Part shown: positions 9,864 to 18,467 of the stretch, piece after piece
Layout: each line of letters starts with the position of its first letter
Position numbering within the stretch: position 1 is the first letter of the stretch
From: Thalassotalea sp. 1_MG-2023
GTDB taxonomy: Bacteria; Pseudomonadota; Gammaproteobacteria; Enterobacterales; Alteromonadaceae
DNA: 64,000 bases
NCBI RefSeq assembly: GCF_030546745.1
Contig: NZ_JAUOPD010000015.1
Location: 1 to 64,000 of the forward strand
Direction: 5' to 3'
Translations under genes and position numbers: made by a program
Notes under the pieces: generated by a model
Database searches by the model: none
What the model was told of the DNA's origin: nothing
Seen by the model: only the letters and a program-made list of their open reading frames with translations

Positions 9864-10181
9864 TTATTTAACCTGTGACTTTTCTAAATGCCGAGCTCTC
9901 CCAGCTTTGAAAGCATCATCGTTAGGTAAACATTCAAACACTTTATGCACTGTACTAAATCCTTGTTTTCCTGATACACGAATATTTCTACCTGATAACC
10001 GATCAGCAAGTGATGATAATTGTTCCTCTTTAATCGTCACCTTATGAATGGTACGTTGACCACCTAATACTTCAACGTAACATTTAGCCAATATTTTATC
10101 GCTGACTAAGTTAGTACCCTCTTGCGCTAATGCACTAGATGAAACAATTAATGCAGTATAAAGACATAGCGTTTTTTTCAT
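9864..10181 (-). CDS. Small secreted protein, TapY2-like
   Basis: A 105-residue protein with a signal peptide (MKKTLCLYTALIVSSSALA). The mature part has two Cys (KCYVEVLGG and VFECLPND) that could form a disulfide, a GGQRTIHK turn and an ADRLSGRNIRVSGKQG segment. The pattern recalls the short TapY2 family found at the end of type IV pilus operons in Alteromonadales and Aeromonas, but I cannot confirm it here. It is the last gene of the pilV-pilE operon, 18 bases after pilE, with an AGGAG ribosome site. Confidence 0.6.
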   Translation of the reverse strand: MKKTLCLYTALIVSSSALAQEGTNLVSDKILAKCYVEVLGGQRTIHKVTIKEEQLSSLADRLSGRNIRVSGKQGFSTVHKVFECLPNDDAFKAGRARHLEKSQVK

Positions 10182-10199
10182 TTTGCCTCTCCTCGCATG

Positions 10200-10607
10200 C
10201 TATTTTTCCCAACAACCTGAAGTAGGAGTTTTAACACCTACCTCATTTATGGTCATTGTTTTACATGCAGTATCATTCATTTGAGTTGACTTCGCTGTTG
10301 CCGTTAAAACAAAAGTGTCACCAGCAACCGTTGCGTCAATGCTATAATTTCCATTTTCTGTGATAAAGGGATCCGCGCTCATTCCTAAGTCTGTCATGTC
10401 AGCAGTATAGGCTCTTGTATCAACGTAAACCTGCTCTTGTAGATTTGCTAATCTCAGCAACTCTCTTTGTCCTTCCGTTCGGTTACCTTGTAGGACAAAG
10501 TTATTGTATGATGGATAAGCGACTGCAGCTAAAATACCTATAATAGCGACCACCAACAGCAGTTCAATGATAGTAAAGCCATATATGTGCTTAACATATT
10601 TCCTCAT
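10200..10607 (-). CDS. pilE: Type IV pilin PilE (minor pilin)
   Basis: A 135-residue type IV prepilin. The cleavage site lies at Gly10 before FTIIELLLVVAIIGILAAVAYPSY, with Glu5 present, followed by a short head with TEGQRELLRLANLQEQVYVDTRAYTADMTDLG, typical of the PilE minor pilin that primes pilus assembly. Two Cys near the C-terminus (TACK and SGCWEK) form the usual disulfide-bonded D-region. Its ATG shares one base with the pilY1 stop (TAATG), so the genes are coupled. Confidence 0.9.
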   Translation of the reverse strand: MRKYVKHIYGFTIIELLLVVAIIGILAAVAYPSYNNFVLQGNRTEGQRELLRLANLQEQVYVDTRAYTADMTDLGMSADPFITENGNYSIDATVAGDTFVLTATAKSTQMNDTACKTMTINEVGVKTPTSGCWEK

Positions 10608-13600
10608 TATTGTGCCTCTTCTATGTACAAATTAGTGCGCATGGTTTTTAACGTAAAACCTACTGGGATAATGCGTCTTCCCACAATAATATTTCCCGTA
10701 GTATCATCAACGGTATTCGGATCACCATCATCTTCCGGTACAACAATTAAAGTAGGGGAACCTAAAAACTGTTCACTAATATAAACTTTTCGTTTATCGC
10801 CATCGGTTATACCGTTTGGATTTTCTGCATCTGTCCATTGGTATACATGCGTACCCAGCGCTAAGTCAACTGCATAAAGCCAACCTTGACCGCCTGGTAT
10901 TTTACACACACCACTGCTACTCGCAGCAGACGGTGGAATATATGACGTTAAATACGCCACGCCATTAATAACACTTGCTGATGAAGTACTTTTTTCACCA
11001 GAAATACTATCAAAATTTAAAAACCAACCTGATTTTTTACTCACGGCAACTTCTAGCGTTTCTTTCTGCTGAGTTGTCATCGTTTGATCAAACGGGTTAT
11101 TGGTATAATCATACAAATCTGTTAGTAAAATTGGAGAGGGTTTTGCTGGCGTAGATGAAGAAGTAAAGGATTGTGAACGAATATATTCATCTTTAATCAT
11201 GAAGAAAGTATCTTGTGTATCAACACCTAACGGATTAGAACGATCTCCAGAGCCAATCAATACCGCATCATACGGTTTTTCTTGACGTGAAATTACCGTT
11301 GATTGAACTCCATTTGCGTCAGTATGCTGCGTTTCTATTGTTTCTGAAATGAACGTGCGCGCTATCGATGGCTCATTAAAAAAGCGTCTATCAATCGCAT
11401 TATCTACACCGTTTCCACCAAGTGACGCCAGTTTAAAAAACGTCCAAGGCTCAGTTGTATCCTGAGGGTTACCACTCGGCATATCAACCCGCCATAAATC
11501 ACCACCAGTATCACCAAAATAAAGTCTATCAGCTAAGCCATTACCATCACTATCTAAAGTAGCAATAGAAGAAGGGATACTATGATCGCCAGTAAAGGCA
11601 GTAGTACCGCCGCTTGGTGCAAGACTCCACTTTAAGCTGCCAGTTTTGGCATCAACCATATAAACTGCTCGGCCGACACCATCAGCAAGTCCTGCACCTT
11701 TAGCATCCTTAGCCGTATCATAACCACCACCAAAAATAACAACTGGCGACGCTACAGCAGTAGCGCCTGAACCAGAAGTGTTTATTTCAGAGTGGGTTAC
11801 TTTCGGTTGCGACCATGATTGACCTAATTCTGAAAAACCAGGAGTGTTACTATCAATATGCCACATTAATTGAGGGGATGAAGGAGAAGTAACATCTAAT
11901 GCATAATATGATGTGCCGCCACGACGTAGTCCAAAAAACACCCAAACTTTATCGTTACCGTTAACGATTCCGTCTCCGTTAGCATCTTTAATATAAGGCG
12001 TTAAATTGCCATCAATACCGTAAACTTTATCCCCGCCGGCAAAGTTATCGCGAAGTGCTTTAATATTGTTAAAAAACTCATTAGGCATAAATGCCCAAGA
12101 TTCTGAGACCACATCAGAAGAGGTATTATCTTCAAACATGTGTAATACACCCGCATTAGTACCAATTAAAATACGAATGCTATTACCATAATTAATCACT
12201 AAGGGTTTAGAGTGTAAAGGATCCGCAAACACATCGTAACGCATATCATTTTTTAACGAATCTTTATCTTCATCGTCAACATCAATGCCTTTATGCCAAT
12301 CAAGATAAGAATCTATATCAGCTTCTGCAACCCCTAACTCAGCAGCTAATGTTGCAGCGCTGCCATAAAAGTTTTCAACATTTGAACGATTAAAAGCTGT
12401 TAAGCTACTACCTGTACCTACATTACTATACAAGGTTCTAGAATTAACATTCCTTAGCATTTCAGCAACACCACCCTCAGCCACTTTAACACCATCTTTA
12501 GCGCCTGATGGTGACCAAAAGCTCGTGACAGTATCAGAAAAGTGCCCTGTTGAGTCATTTAATGCTGGCACTCCGCCTTGCCCAACTTGCTTTCCATTTA
12601 GCACTTTATATTTTTTAACATTACCTTGCCACCTTGGCGAATTCTGTGGTTCAAACATTGCGTAGTAGACTGCATTGAGTGTTTCGGTGCGATCAAAATT
12701 ATTCGCCGCAACAGACGCTGATGTTAAACTCTCATTACTCGGCTCTAACTGTTCAAAAATAGACGTTAATGCACTGGTTAACTGAGTGTGATTATCGGCA
12801 TAAAAATATTCGCCTCCCCCTTGTCTTGCTGTTTCCTTGAGAAGAGATTCTGCACTAGAGGCACCATCAGAAAACCCAATGGTAAATGTTGTTGCTTTTT
12901 GTATGCCGTCTAAATTCAAATTAATATCTTGATTTTGCATCCACCCTGCTAACGAGGCTAAATAACTTCCTGCATAAGTGCCGCCACTAAAGTTAACCGT
13001 ATTTCCATCAGCATCTTTTGAGGTAAACGCCCTAATTTTACTGTTTGCGCCTGAATCATAAGTAGGTTCACCATCCGTGATTAAAATAACATACACATTA
13101 CTATTACATTTTCTCACCGGTGTTTGGTATTTACCGTTGCTGACAACGCTGCTATCCATGGGTGGCTTATTCTTTTTATAACTACCTCTATTTTCATCAG
13201 CGTCGCCGAAATCTACATTTTTGCCTGAAAAATATAACGATGCTTCATAGAGACTTTCACAAAGTGGTGTCCAAGTTTGAGGAGAAAGTTTATTTTCAAT
13301 GATATCCAATAAGGCCGTTTTATTCGCCGCCGTTGATTCTTTAATGCCAAAGACAACACGCCCCCCATTAGGATCGTTTGAGCTGTTGCCATCATTATAG
13401 TTAAAAATTTCTAAACCAAAATCCACAGACGGAGCTGATCTAATAACACTACTGATACTATTAACCGCTTGATCTAAACGAGACATCAACGTTTGATTCT
13501 GTGAGGCATTGTGATGCCAGCGCAAAAAATTGTCTGTGTAAAGCGTAACAAGTTGTCCGTTCCACTCAACATTAGAATCAGCAACATCGCCAGTATGATA

Positions 13601-14158
13601 AATTGGGTTTTGTCTGGTACCTAGACTATCTACAGGATAACCTTGTGGAATTGATGCAATATTATTGGGATTTTGCGCAGTCACATCATCCTCACAATCA
13701 ATTACCTCGATATTTGCACCATTGCTATCTGGAATTTCTTCCCAAGTACCATTATTCCCCCTTCTTTCATATTCACGAACTCTACCGGTATAAAAACCAT
13801 TTGAAGCCAGTATATCAGCAGCAGTCTTGCAACTATTAATTGAATCTAAGAAGCGTCTTGACTCACTAGGGCTATCAGGTACAGGCATCGCAGTTCCATC
13901 AACGCCACCCTTCCTAAAATAAATAAACTTACTTGATAAAGAGTTAAGACCACCAACCGCAGGATACGTTACTGATGGATCGTACGGAGCGGTAACGGTA
14001 TCTTCCGTTCTCATACTGCCTGAATTATCAAGAATGATCAGCACTTGTGGCCTACTTGATAAGGCTTTTACCGTATCACTTATATATAATTCAATATCTT
14101 CACTAAATGATACGCTTGAAACCACGCAAGCTACCACTAACAAGATGAGTTTTTTCAT
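10607..14158 (-). CDS. pilY1: Type IV pilus assembly/adhesin protein PilY1
   Basis: A large secreted protein (1183 aa) that sits at the pilus tip, promotes assembly and mediates adhesion or surface sensing. After a signal peptide (MKKLILLVVACVVSSVSFS) comes a von Willebrand A-like region with a complete MIDAS start (DNSGS at about residues 44-48). The C-terminal half (from about 640) is the PilC/PilY beta-propeller with calcium-loop-like DANGDGIVNGND and DSDGNGLAD segments. The ATG at 14158 is preceded by GGGGA with 7 bases spacing; the frame also opens at a TTG 12 bases upstream. Between pilX and pilE in the operon. Confidence 0.94.
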   Translation of the reverse strand: MKKLILLVVACVVSSVSFSEDIELYISDTVKALSSRPQVLIILDNSGSMRTEDTVTAPYDPSVTYPAVGGLNSLSSKFIYFRKGGVDGTAMPVPDSPSESRRFLDSINSCKTAADILASNGFYTGRVREYERRGNNGTWEEIPDSNGANIEVIDCEDDVTAQNPNNIASIPQGYPVDSLGTRQNPIYHTGDVADSNVEWNGQLVTLYTDNFLRWHHNASQNQTLMSRLDQAVNSISSVIRSAPSVDFGLEIFNYNDGNSSNDPNGGRVVFGIKESTAANKTALLDIIENKLSPQTWTPLCESLYEASLYFSGKNVDFGDADENRGSYKKNKPPMDSSVVSNGKYQTPVRKCNSNVYVILITDGEPTYDSGANSKIRAFTSKDADGNTVNFSGGTYAGSYLASLAGWMQNQDINLNLDGIQKATTFTIGFSDGASSAESLLKETARQGGGEYFYADNHTQLTSALTSIFEQLEPSNESLTSASVAANNFDRTETLNAVYYAMFEPQNSPRWQGNVKKYKVLNGKQVGQGGVPALNDSTGHFSDTVTSFWSPSGAKDGVKVAEGGVAEMLRNVNSRTLYSNVGTGSSLTAFNRSNVENFYGSAATLAAELGVAEADIDSYLDWHKGIDVDDEDKDSLKNDMRYDVFADPLHSKPLVINYGNSIRILIGTNAGVLHMFEDNTSSDVVSESWAFMPNEFFNNIKALRDNFAGGDKVYGIDGNLTPYIKDANGDGIVNGNDKVWVFFGLRRGGTSYYALDVTSPSSPQLMWHIDSNTPGFSELGQSWSQPKVTHSEINTSGSGATAVASPVVIFGGGYDTAKDAKGAGLADGVGRAVYMVDAKTGSLKWSLAPSGGTTAFTGDHSIPSSIATLDSDGNGLADRLYFGDTGGDLWRVDMPSGNPQDTTEPWTFFKLASLGGNGVDNAIDRRFFNEPSIARTFISETIETQHTDANGVQSTVISRQEKPYDAVLIGSGDRSNPLGVDTQDTFFMIKDEYIRSQSFTSSSTPAKPSPILLTDLYDYTNNPFDQTMTTQQKETLEVAVSKKSGWFLNFDSISGEKSTSSASVINGVAYLTSYIPPSAASSSGVCKIPGGQGWLYAVDLALGTHVYQWTDAENPNGITDGDKRKVYISEQFLGSPTLIVVPEDDGDPNTVDDTTGNIIVGRRIIPVGFTLKTMRTNLYIEEAQ

Positions 14159-14178
14159 AATTTTCCCCAAAAGGTCAT

Positions 14179-14688
14179 CTATCTAAGTAACTGTTGCGAC
14201 ACACCAGAGTTGACGCGTACAGTACTATTGTTCCCTCGACCATAATTTCGATTTACTTGGACATTTAATACGTTACAAGTAAACACCTGAACCGAAGAAG
14301 CAGATCTAGAGTGGGGGCAATCTGCTTCCAGTTTAAATTCGTTATTCGTAATATCAACACTTGCTGTTGCTGCTGTTTTCGTATTTGGCAATAACTCTCC
14401 TTGGTTAGCATTTGGAAAGTTATTATCAGCGATTGTTCGGGCAAATACGTTTGTATTCCCTGGTAACAGCTGATTGTAAATCACTTCATCTATCGCGCTA
14501 ACGCCTGCTTGCGTTGCTACCATTTTTTCTTCACTAGCACCTGACATTTTCACATCCGAAGTAGTATTTTGCATTAATGCAGCAACAACAGCAGTCAGTG
14601 AAATTAAAAAAACCAAAGAAACAATTAACACAACACCTTGTTGCTTTGATGGTAATGACTTTGGCTTTATAGCGATTACCGTGGCCAT
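14179..14688 (-). CDS. pilX: Type IV pilus assembly protein PilX
   Basis: A 169-residue minor pilin. The N-terminal PilX motif is present: QQG, then the hydrophobic VVLIVSLVFLISLTAVVAAL helix without a Glu at mature position 5, as is usual for PilX and GspK. It continues with SDVKMSGASEEKMVATQAGVSAIDEV. Two Cys lie in the globular part. It overlaps the end of pilW by 13 bases and is followed by pilY1. Confidence 0.9.
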   Translation of the reverse strand: MATVIAIKPKSLPSKQQGVVLIVSLVFLISLTAVVAALMQNTTSDVKMSGASEEKMVATQAGVSAIDEVIYNQLLPGNTNVFARTIADNNFPNANQGELLPNTKTAATASVDITNNEFKLEADCPHSRSASSVQVFTCNVLNVQVNRNYGRGNNSTVRVNSGVSQQLLR

Positions 14689-15680
14689 GAATCTACCCTC
14701 GCATTAAATAATGTTACCGTCGAAGTAAACAATAAACGTCTAAAGTTATCGTTGGGAGTTACCTGAATATCACCTAAGGTGTAAGTGTTATCATTAGTAT
14801 AATCATTATCAGGGGAAATACTTCTTGCTAGTACATAAATTTTAACGGAAATAATGCTGTTACTCCCTGACCTATCCCAATCATTTTGACTCATATTTCC
14901 AGCTGATAAGAAGTTATTCACAATACCGTCATTATCTGTGTCTAACCCATACATAAAACGAATATATTCAATACCATCAATGATTGGAGCAAAAGACATG
15001 GTGGTTGTTAAACGGCCCTGCATCAACACTGGCACGTCATACCCACCTTGGGCTTGCTCAGTCACATAATAAACATGATGTTGATATTGCCAAATCTTAG
15101 CATTATCAATAGTAGGAATAGCTGCATTACCTAAAAATATTTCACCATCGTTTATATTGGTAATAAGATAATAATTATTAGGATTCACTTGAGCAGGTAA
15201 CACTTCGTCAGAAATAACACGTTTTAATTGCAATATATCAGAACCAATAAATGCTGGAGCGCTGGCAGCAAAGCAACCAAGAGGGTCGGCAGTTGCCGCA
15301 GTTTGGCCCCATAACGTTCTAAAATGACCAGCTGCTGCAGGGAAGGTGCCGTTATTCACACCTTCTCCAACACATTCATTTGCCGGTGCACCCGGCGCTT
15401 GGCCATTTAAAGCAGAGATATTTAGCGTGCCGGTATAGTCGCCCCAAAAATCTTGTCTGAGTAGATCTTCTGTTAATAAACTTATCGCGAAACGGCCATT
15501 CTCTTGTAGCTCACCGTAACTTGATGTTTCTTCCGAAGTAACCCTCATACCAACAAAAATGGAAAGCACACCTGCAAGAAGCAGAAGTCCGATAGCCATA
15601 GAAACAAGCAATTCAACAATGGTGTACCCCTGTTGATTCTTTTGGTTAATACGTATTGCTTGTGTAAGAGTTATCATCAA
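14676..15680 (-). CDS. pilW: Type IV pilus assembly protein PilW
   Basis: A 334-residue minor pilin of the PilW family. The prepilin site is Gly before YTIVELLVSMAIGLLLLAG with Glu5 present. The segment YGELQENGRFAISLLTEDLLRQDFWGDY after the helix is the PilW signature. The C-terminal half contains DTDNDGIVNN, a calcium-loop-like turn, and ISVKIYVLARS. The ATG overlaps the pilV stop by four bases (ATGA). Confidence 0.92.
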   Translation of the reverse strand: MMITLTQAIRINQKNQQGYTIVELLVSMAIGLLLLAGVLSIFVGMRVTSEETSSYGELQENGRFAISLLTEDLLRQDFWGDYTGTLNISALNGQAPGAPANECVGEGVNNGTFPAAAGHFRTLWGQTAATADPLGCFAASAPAFIGSDILQLKRVISDEVLPAQVNPNNYYLITNINDGEIFLGNAAIPTIDNAKIWQYQHHVYYVTEQAQGGYDVPVLMQGRLTTTMSFAPIIDGIEYIRFMYGLDTDNDGIVNNFLSAGNMSQNDWDRSGSNSIISVKIYVLARSISPDNDYTNDNTYTLGDIQVTPNDNFRRLLFTSTVTLFNARVDSWPR

Positions 15681-16225
15681 TTTATAAATGCCTCAACAAC
15701 AACTTGGCGTCGTTTATCACTAGCAGCACCACAGTTATTAACCTTTTGACCATCAACCGTAGACACTCGTCCTTGCCAAGTCACGACAACTTGCACCGCA
15801 TTTGCATTATGGCTAACGCAACCGCGTGCGCCTATTAAACCACCACGGCGATCACCGCCAGACATTACATCAGCTCCCATTAGCGCTAATTCCCATTCAT
15901 AAATGTCATTCGTTGCCATCTGCGCAGCTGTACAAGGTGCTCCTTGAATATTGCAACGGTTCGCGGGAACAGCATTTAATGCAACGCCATAATCGTTACT
16001 CTCATAGGTTGCTAGTGCGGTAGGATCATTACTGCGCATACGTTCTAACATATCTTGAGCAAGTGATGAAGCTAACGAACGCTGCATCGCATCAAAACTA
16101 CTTTTCTTTACCGTCGCTTGCATGGCAACTGCGCCTAACAGCCCAACGAGTAGTAAAAATAACGCTATAAGCACTTCAATAAACGTCATACCTTGATGGC
16201 GATTCGTTTGACGAATGTTACGCAT
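15677..16225 (-). CDS. pilV: Type IV pilus modification/minor pilin protein PilV
   Basis: First gene of the minor pilin operon, 182 aa. The prepilin site is Gly before MTFIEVLIALFLLLVGLLGAVAMQ with Glu5 present, then SFDAMQRSLASSLAQDMLERMRSN, typical of PilV. Four Cys in the globular domain. GAGAGG eight bases upstream favours the ATG at 16225 over the GTG at 16231. A CRP/Vfr-like box lies about 107 bases upstream. Confidence 0.9.
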   Translation of the reverse strand: MRNIRQTNRHQGMTFIEVLIALFLLLVGLLGAVAMQATVKKSSFDAMQRSLASSLAQDMLERMRSNDPTALATYESNDYGVALNAVPANRCNIQGAPCTAAQMATNDIYEWELALMGADVMSGGDRRGGLIGARGCVSHNANAVQVVVTWQGRVSTVDGQKVNNCGAASDKRRQVVVEAFIN

Positions 16226-16331
16226 CGGCACGTCCTCTCAACAAGCAAAAAGGAAATAGGTATGAAAATAAAAGGCGAGTAGAAACAGCAAAATAACCGT
16301 AATTATTTTGCAAAACATATGTGGGGGAATA

Positions 16332-16347
16332 TGTGTTAAACATCACA
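16332..16347. promoter_or_regulatory. Putative CRP/Vfr-type site upstream of pilV
   Basis: TGTGT-TAAACA-TCACA (16332-16347); on the minus strand TGTGA-TGTTTA-ACACA. This matches 9 of the 10 core bases of the CRP half-sites TGTGA-N6-TCACA. It is the only such site I saw in the 270-base gap upstream of the minor pilin operon. CRP/Vfr is known to act on pilus genes in other gammaproteobacteria; here the link is inferred. Confidence 0.45.
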
Positions 16348-16445
16348 AACGTGAACCGCATTAACCCATACCTTACTTCTTAACAGCAAAAAACTATCCT
16401 TAATTATCATTAAGCGTAGCTACTTGCTTTACTATCATCTAATAG

Positions 16446-16487
16446 AAAAGTGAGCAGCCGACAATCTAGTTCAACCGCTCAACTTTT
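16446..16487 (-). terminator. Possible terminator of the ribF-ispH operon
   Basis: Arms AAAAGTGAGC (16446-16455) and GCTCAACTTTT (16477-16487) pair with one bulge. The minus-strand tail after the stem is short (CTATT). It lies 15 bases past the ispH stop. The loop is long, so this is a weak call. Confidence 0.35.
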
Positions 16488-16501
16488 AGCCTGTTTAAAG
16501 A

Positions 16502-17431
16502 CTAGCGCAATTCGACAGGAACCGCAAATACAGTATTTTCTTCACGGCCTGGAAATTCAATAACTTCTCTCCCACCATGACTTTTTAATTTATCAATAAC
16601 TTGTTTTACCAATACTTCAGGCGCTGAAGCACCTGCAGTTACACCGATAGCTTTGACATTATCTAACCAAGCAGTTTCAATGTTTTCTGCGGCGTCAATT
16701 AGAAAAGATCGCGTTCCAATTTTCTCAGCAAGCTCTCTTAGACGGTTTGAGTTAGAGCTATTTTTAGCACCAACGACTAATAGAAGATCCACCTCACTCG
16801 CAATAGCTCTAACAGCATCTTGACGATTTTGAGTAGCATAACAAATATCGTCTTTGCGTGGCCCTTCTATATCAGGAAATTTTGCTCTTAACGCGTCTAT
16901 TACATCACTGGTATCGTCTACTGAAAGTGTGGTTTGGCTGCAATAATAAAGTTGCTTAGGATTATTTACCGTTAACGATGCTACATCTGCGGCAGATTCA
17001 ACCAAATATATACCGCCCTCTGCACTTTCGTATTGCCCCATCGTACCTTCAACTTCTGGATGACCAGCATGACCGATAAGCACGCATTCAACACCTTTGC
17101 GGCTAGCTCGTGAAACTTCCATATGAACTTTAGTTACCAATGGGCAAGTTGCATCAAATACTTTTAAGCCACGGTTTTTAGCTTCTTCGCGAACCGCTTT
17201 TGAAACGCCATGAGCACTAAAAATAACGGTAGCGTCATCTGGTACCTCGTGCAGTTCATCGACGAATCTAGCACCTCGTTTTTTTAAACCATTGACGACA
17301 AATTTATTATGAACAACTTCGTGTCTTACATAAATAGGGGCGTCGAATAAATCTAGCGCACGATCAACAATACTAATGGCACGATCTACACCTGCACAAA
17401 AACCACGTGGATTAGCTAAAACAATTTCCAT
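16502..17431 (-). CDS. ispH: 4-hydroxy-3-methylbut-2-enyl diphosphate reductase
   Basis: Last enzyme of the MEP isoprenoid pathway (LytB); it reduces HMBPP to IPP and DMAPP using a 4Fe-4S cluster. The three cluster cysteines are present in PRGFCAGV (Cys12), [11 protein letters not shown] (about 96) and ICYATQNRQ (about 197). Conserved [10 protein letters not shown] and [11 protein letters not shown] bind the diphosphate. Length is 309 aa. It overlaps fkpB by one base, the conserved order of the ribF-ileS-lspA-fkpB-ispH operon. Confidence 0.97.
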   Translation of the reverse strand: MEIVLANPRGFCAGVDRAISIVDRALDLFDAPIYVRHEVVHNKFVVNGLKKRGARFVDELHEVPDDATVIFSAHGVSKAVREEAKNRGLKVFDATCPLVTKVHMEVSRASRKGVECVLIGHAGHPEVEGTMGQYESAEGGIYLVESAADVASLTVNNPKQLYYCSQTTLSVDDTSDVIDALRAKFPDIEGPRKDDICYATQNRQDAVRAIASEVDLLLVVGAKNSSNSNRLRELAEKIGTRSFLIDAAENIETAWLDNVKAIGVTAGASAPEVLVKQVIDKLKSHGGREVIEFPGREENTVFAVPVELR

Positions 17432-17877
17432 TAAGCATCTCCTGATAAAATGTCGACAACATCAATAACAAAAGTAACCGCTTGTCCTGCAAGCGGGTGA
17501 TTAAAATCAACGGTAACTGAACTACCCGACACATCTGTGATCATACCTGGTAATTCAATACCACCAGGCTGCGTAAAGGTAACAATATTCCCCACTTGAG
17601 CAGGTGCATCTGATGAAAACTTATTAATATCAACATAATGAATATTATCAGGGTTTGTTTCGCCAAAACTATCAACCGCTTGTAAGGTAAATTCTTTTGA
17701 CTCACCCTTTTGTAAACCTAAAAGCTGGGCTTCAAATGCCGGTGAAATACTTTCATCACCCATAATTATTTTGGCAGGTTTATTATGTACTTTTGTACTA
17801 TCAGCCGCTGAACCATCAGCAAGTTTCATGGTGATATGTACAATTACATGAGAATCAGATTTTATAACTTCTGTCAT
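17431..17877 (-). CDS. fkpB: FKBP-type peptidyl-prolyl cis-trans isomerase FkpB (SlpA)
   Basis: A 148-residue cytoplasmic SlyD/SlpA-type FKBP. The ordered family blocks are visible: [18 protein letters not shown] at the start, [27 protein letters not shown], and [20 protein letters not shown] at the end, with the insert-in-flap domain between. It lacks the His-rich tail of SlyD. Two bases after lspA, and its stop overlaps the ispH start. Confidence 0.93.
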   Translation of the reverse strand: MTEVIKSDSHVIVHITMKLADGSAADSTKVHNKPAKIIMGDESISPAFEAQLLGLQKGESKEFTLQAVDSFGETNPDNIHYVDINKFSSDAPAQVGNIVTFTQPGGIELPGMITDVSGSSVTVDFNHPLAGQAVTFVIDVVDILSGDA

Positions 17878-17879
17878 TT

Positions 17880-18386
17880 TTAAGCCTTTGCTGAATGTTT
17901 ACGTTGTTTTTCCTGCGAAAATGAATCCCAGATCATTAAAGCTGCACCAATAAAAATTACTGAATCAGCAATATTAAACGTAGGCCAACGATATCCTTGT
18001 AAATGAAAGTCCAAAAAGTCGATAACATAGCCAAATAAAGCCCTATCAATTAAATTACCCAATGCACCACTTAGCATAAGCGCTAGTGCTATAGCGAGTT
18101 TCTGTTGTTGTTTAGGTACCCTGAATAACCAAACAAAAAATATCACACTTGCGATAACAGCAATAGCAGTAAAAAACCAACGTTGCCACCCTCCCTGGTC
18201 AGCTAAAAAACTAAAAGCTGCTCCAGTGTTTTGCGCGTAGGTAATATTAAAAAAGGGTAGTACTTCTATCGACTGATACAAGTTCATTGTATTAACAACC
18301 CAATACTTGCTAACTTGGTCAGCAAGCAAAAAAATTAATGTTAACCATAACCATTTTAAGTTTGAATGTTGGCTCATTTTTTTCAT
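17880..18386 (-). CDS. lspA: Lipoprotein signal peptidase (signal peptidase II)
   Basis: Inner-membrane aspartyl protease that cleaves prolipoproteins after lipid attachment. It has four transmembrane segments in 168 aa. The catalytic Asp pair is in NLIDRALFGYVIDFLDFH and FNIADSVIFIG. The family block FNITYAQNTGAAFSFLAD is also present. The ATG at 18386 is preceded by GAGAAG. It processes, among others, the many lipoproteins encoded in this window. Confidence 0.96.
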   Translation of the reverse strand: MKKMSQHSNLKWLWLTLIFLLADQVSKYWVVNTMNLYQSIEVLPFFNITYAQNTGAAFSFLADQGGWQRWFFTAIAVIASVIFFVWLFRVPKQQQKLAIALALMLSGALGNLIDRALFGYVIDFLDFHLQGYRWPTFNIADSVIFIGAALMIWDSFSQEKQRKHSAKA

Positions 18387-18467
18387 GAAAACTTCTCATT
18401 TCAGATACACAAAATGCTCAGTTACCTAAGCTAACTGAGCATTTAATCAATACAACCAATTCGCTAA

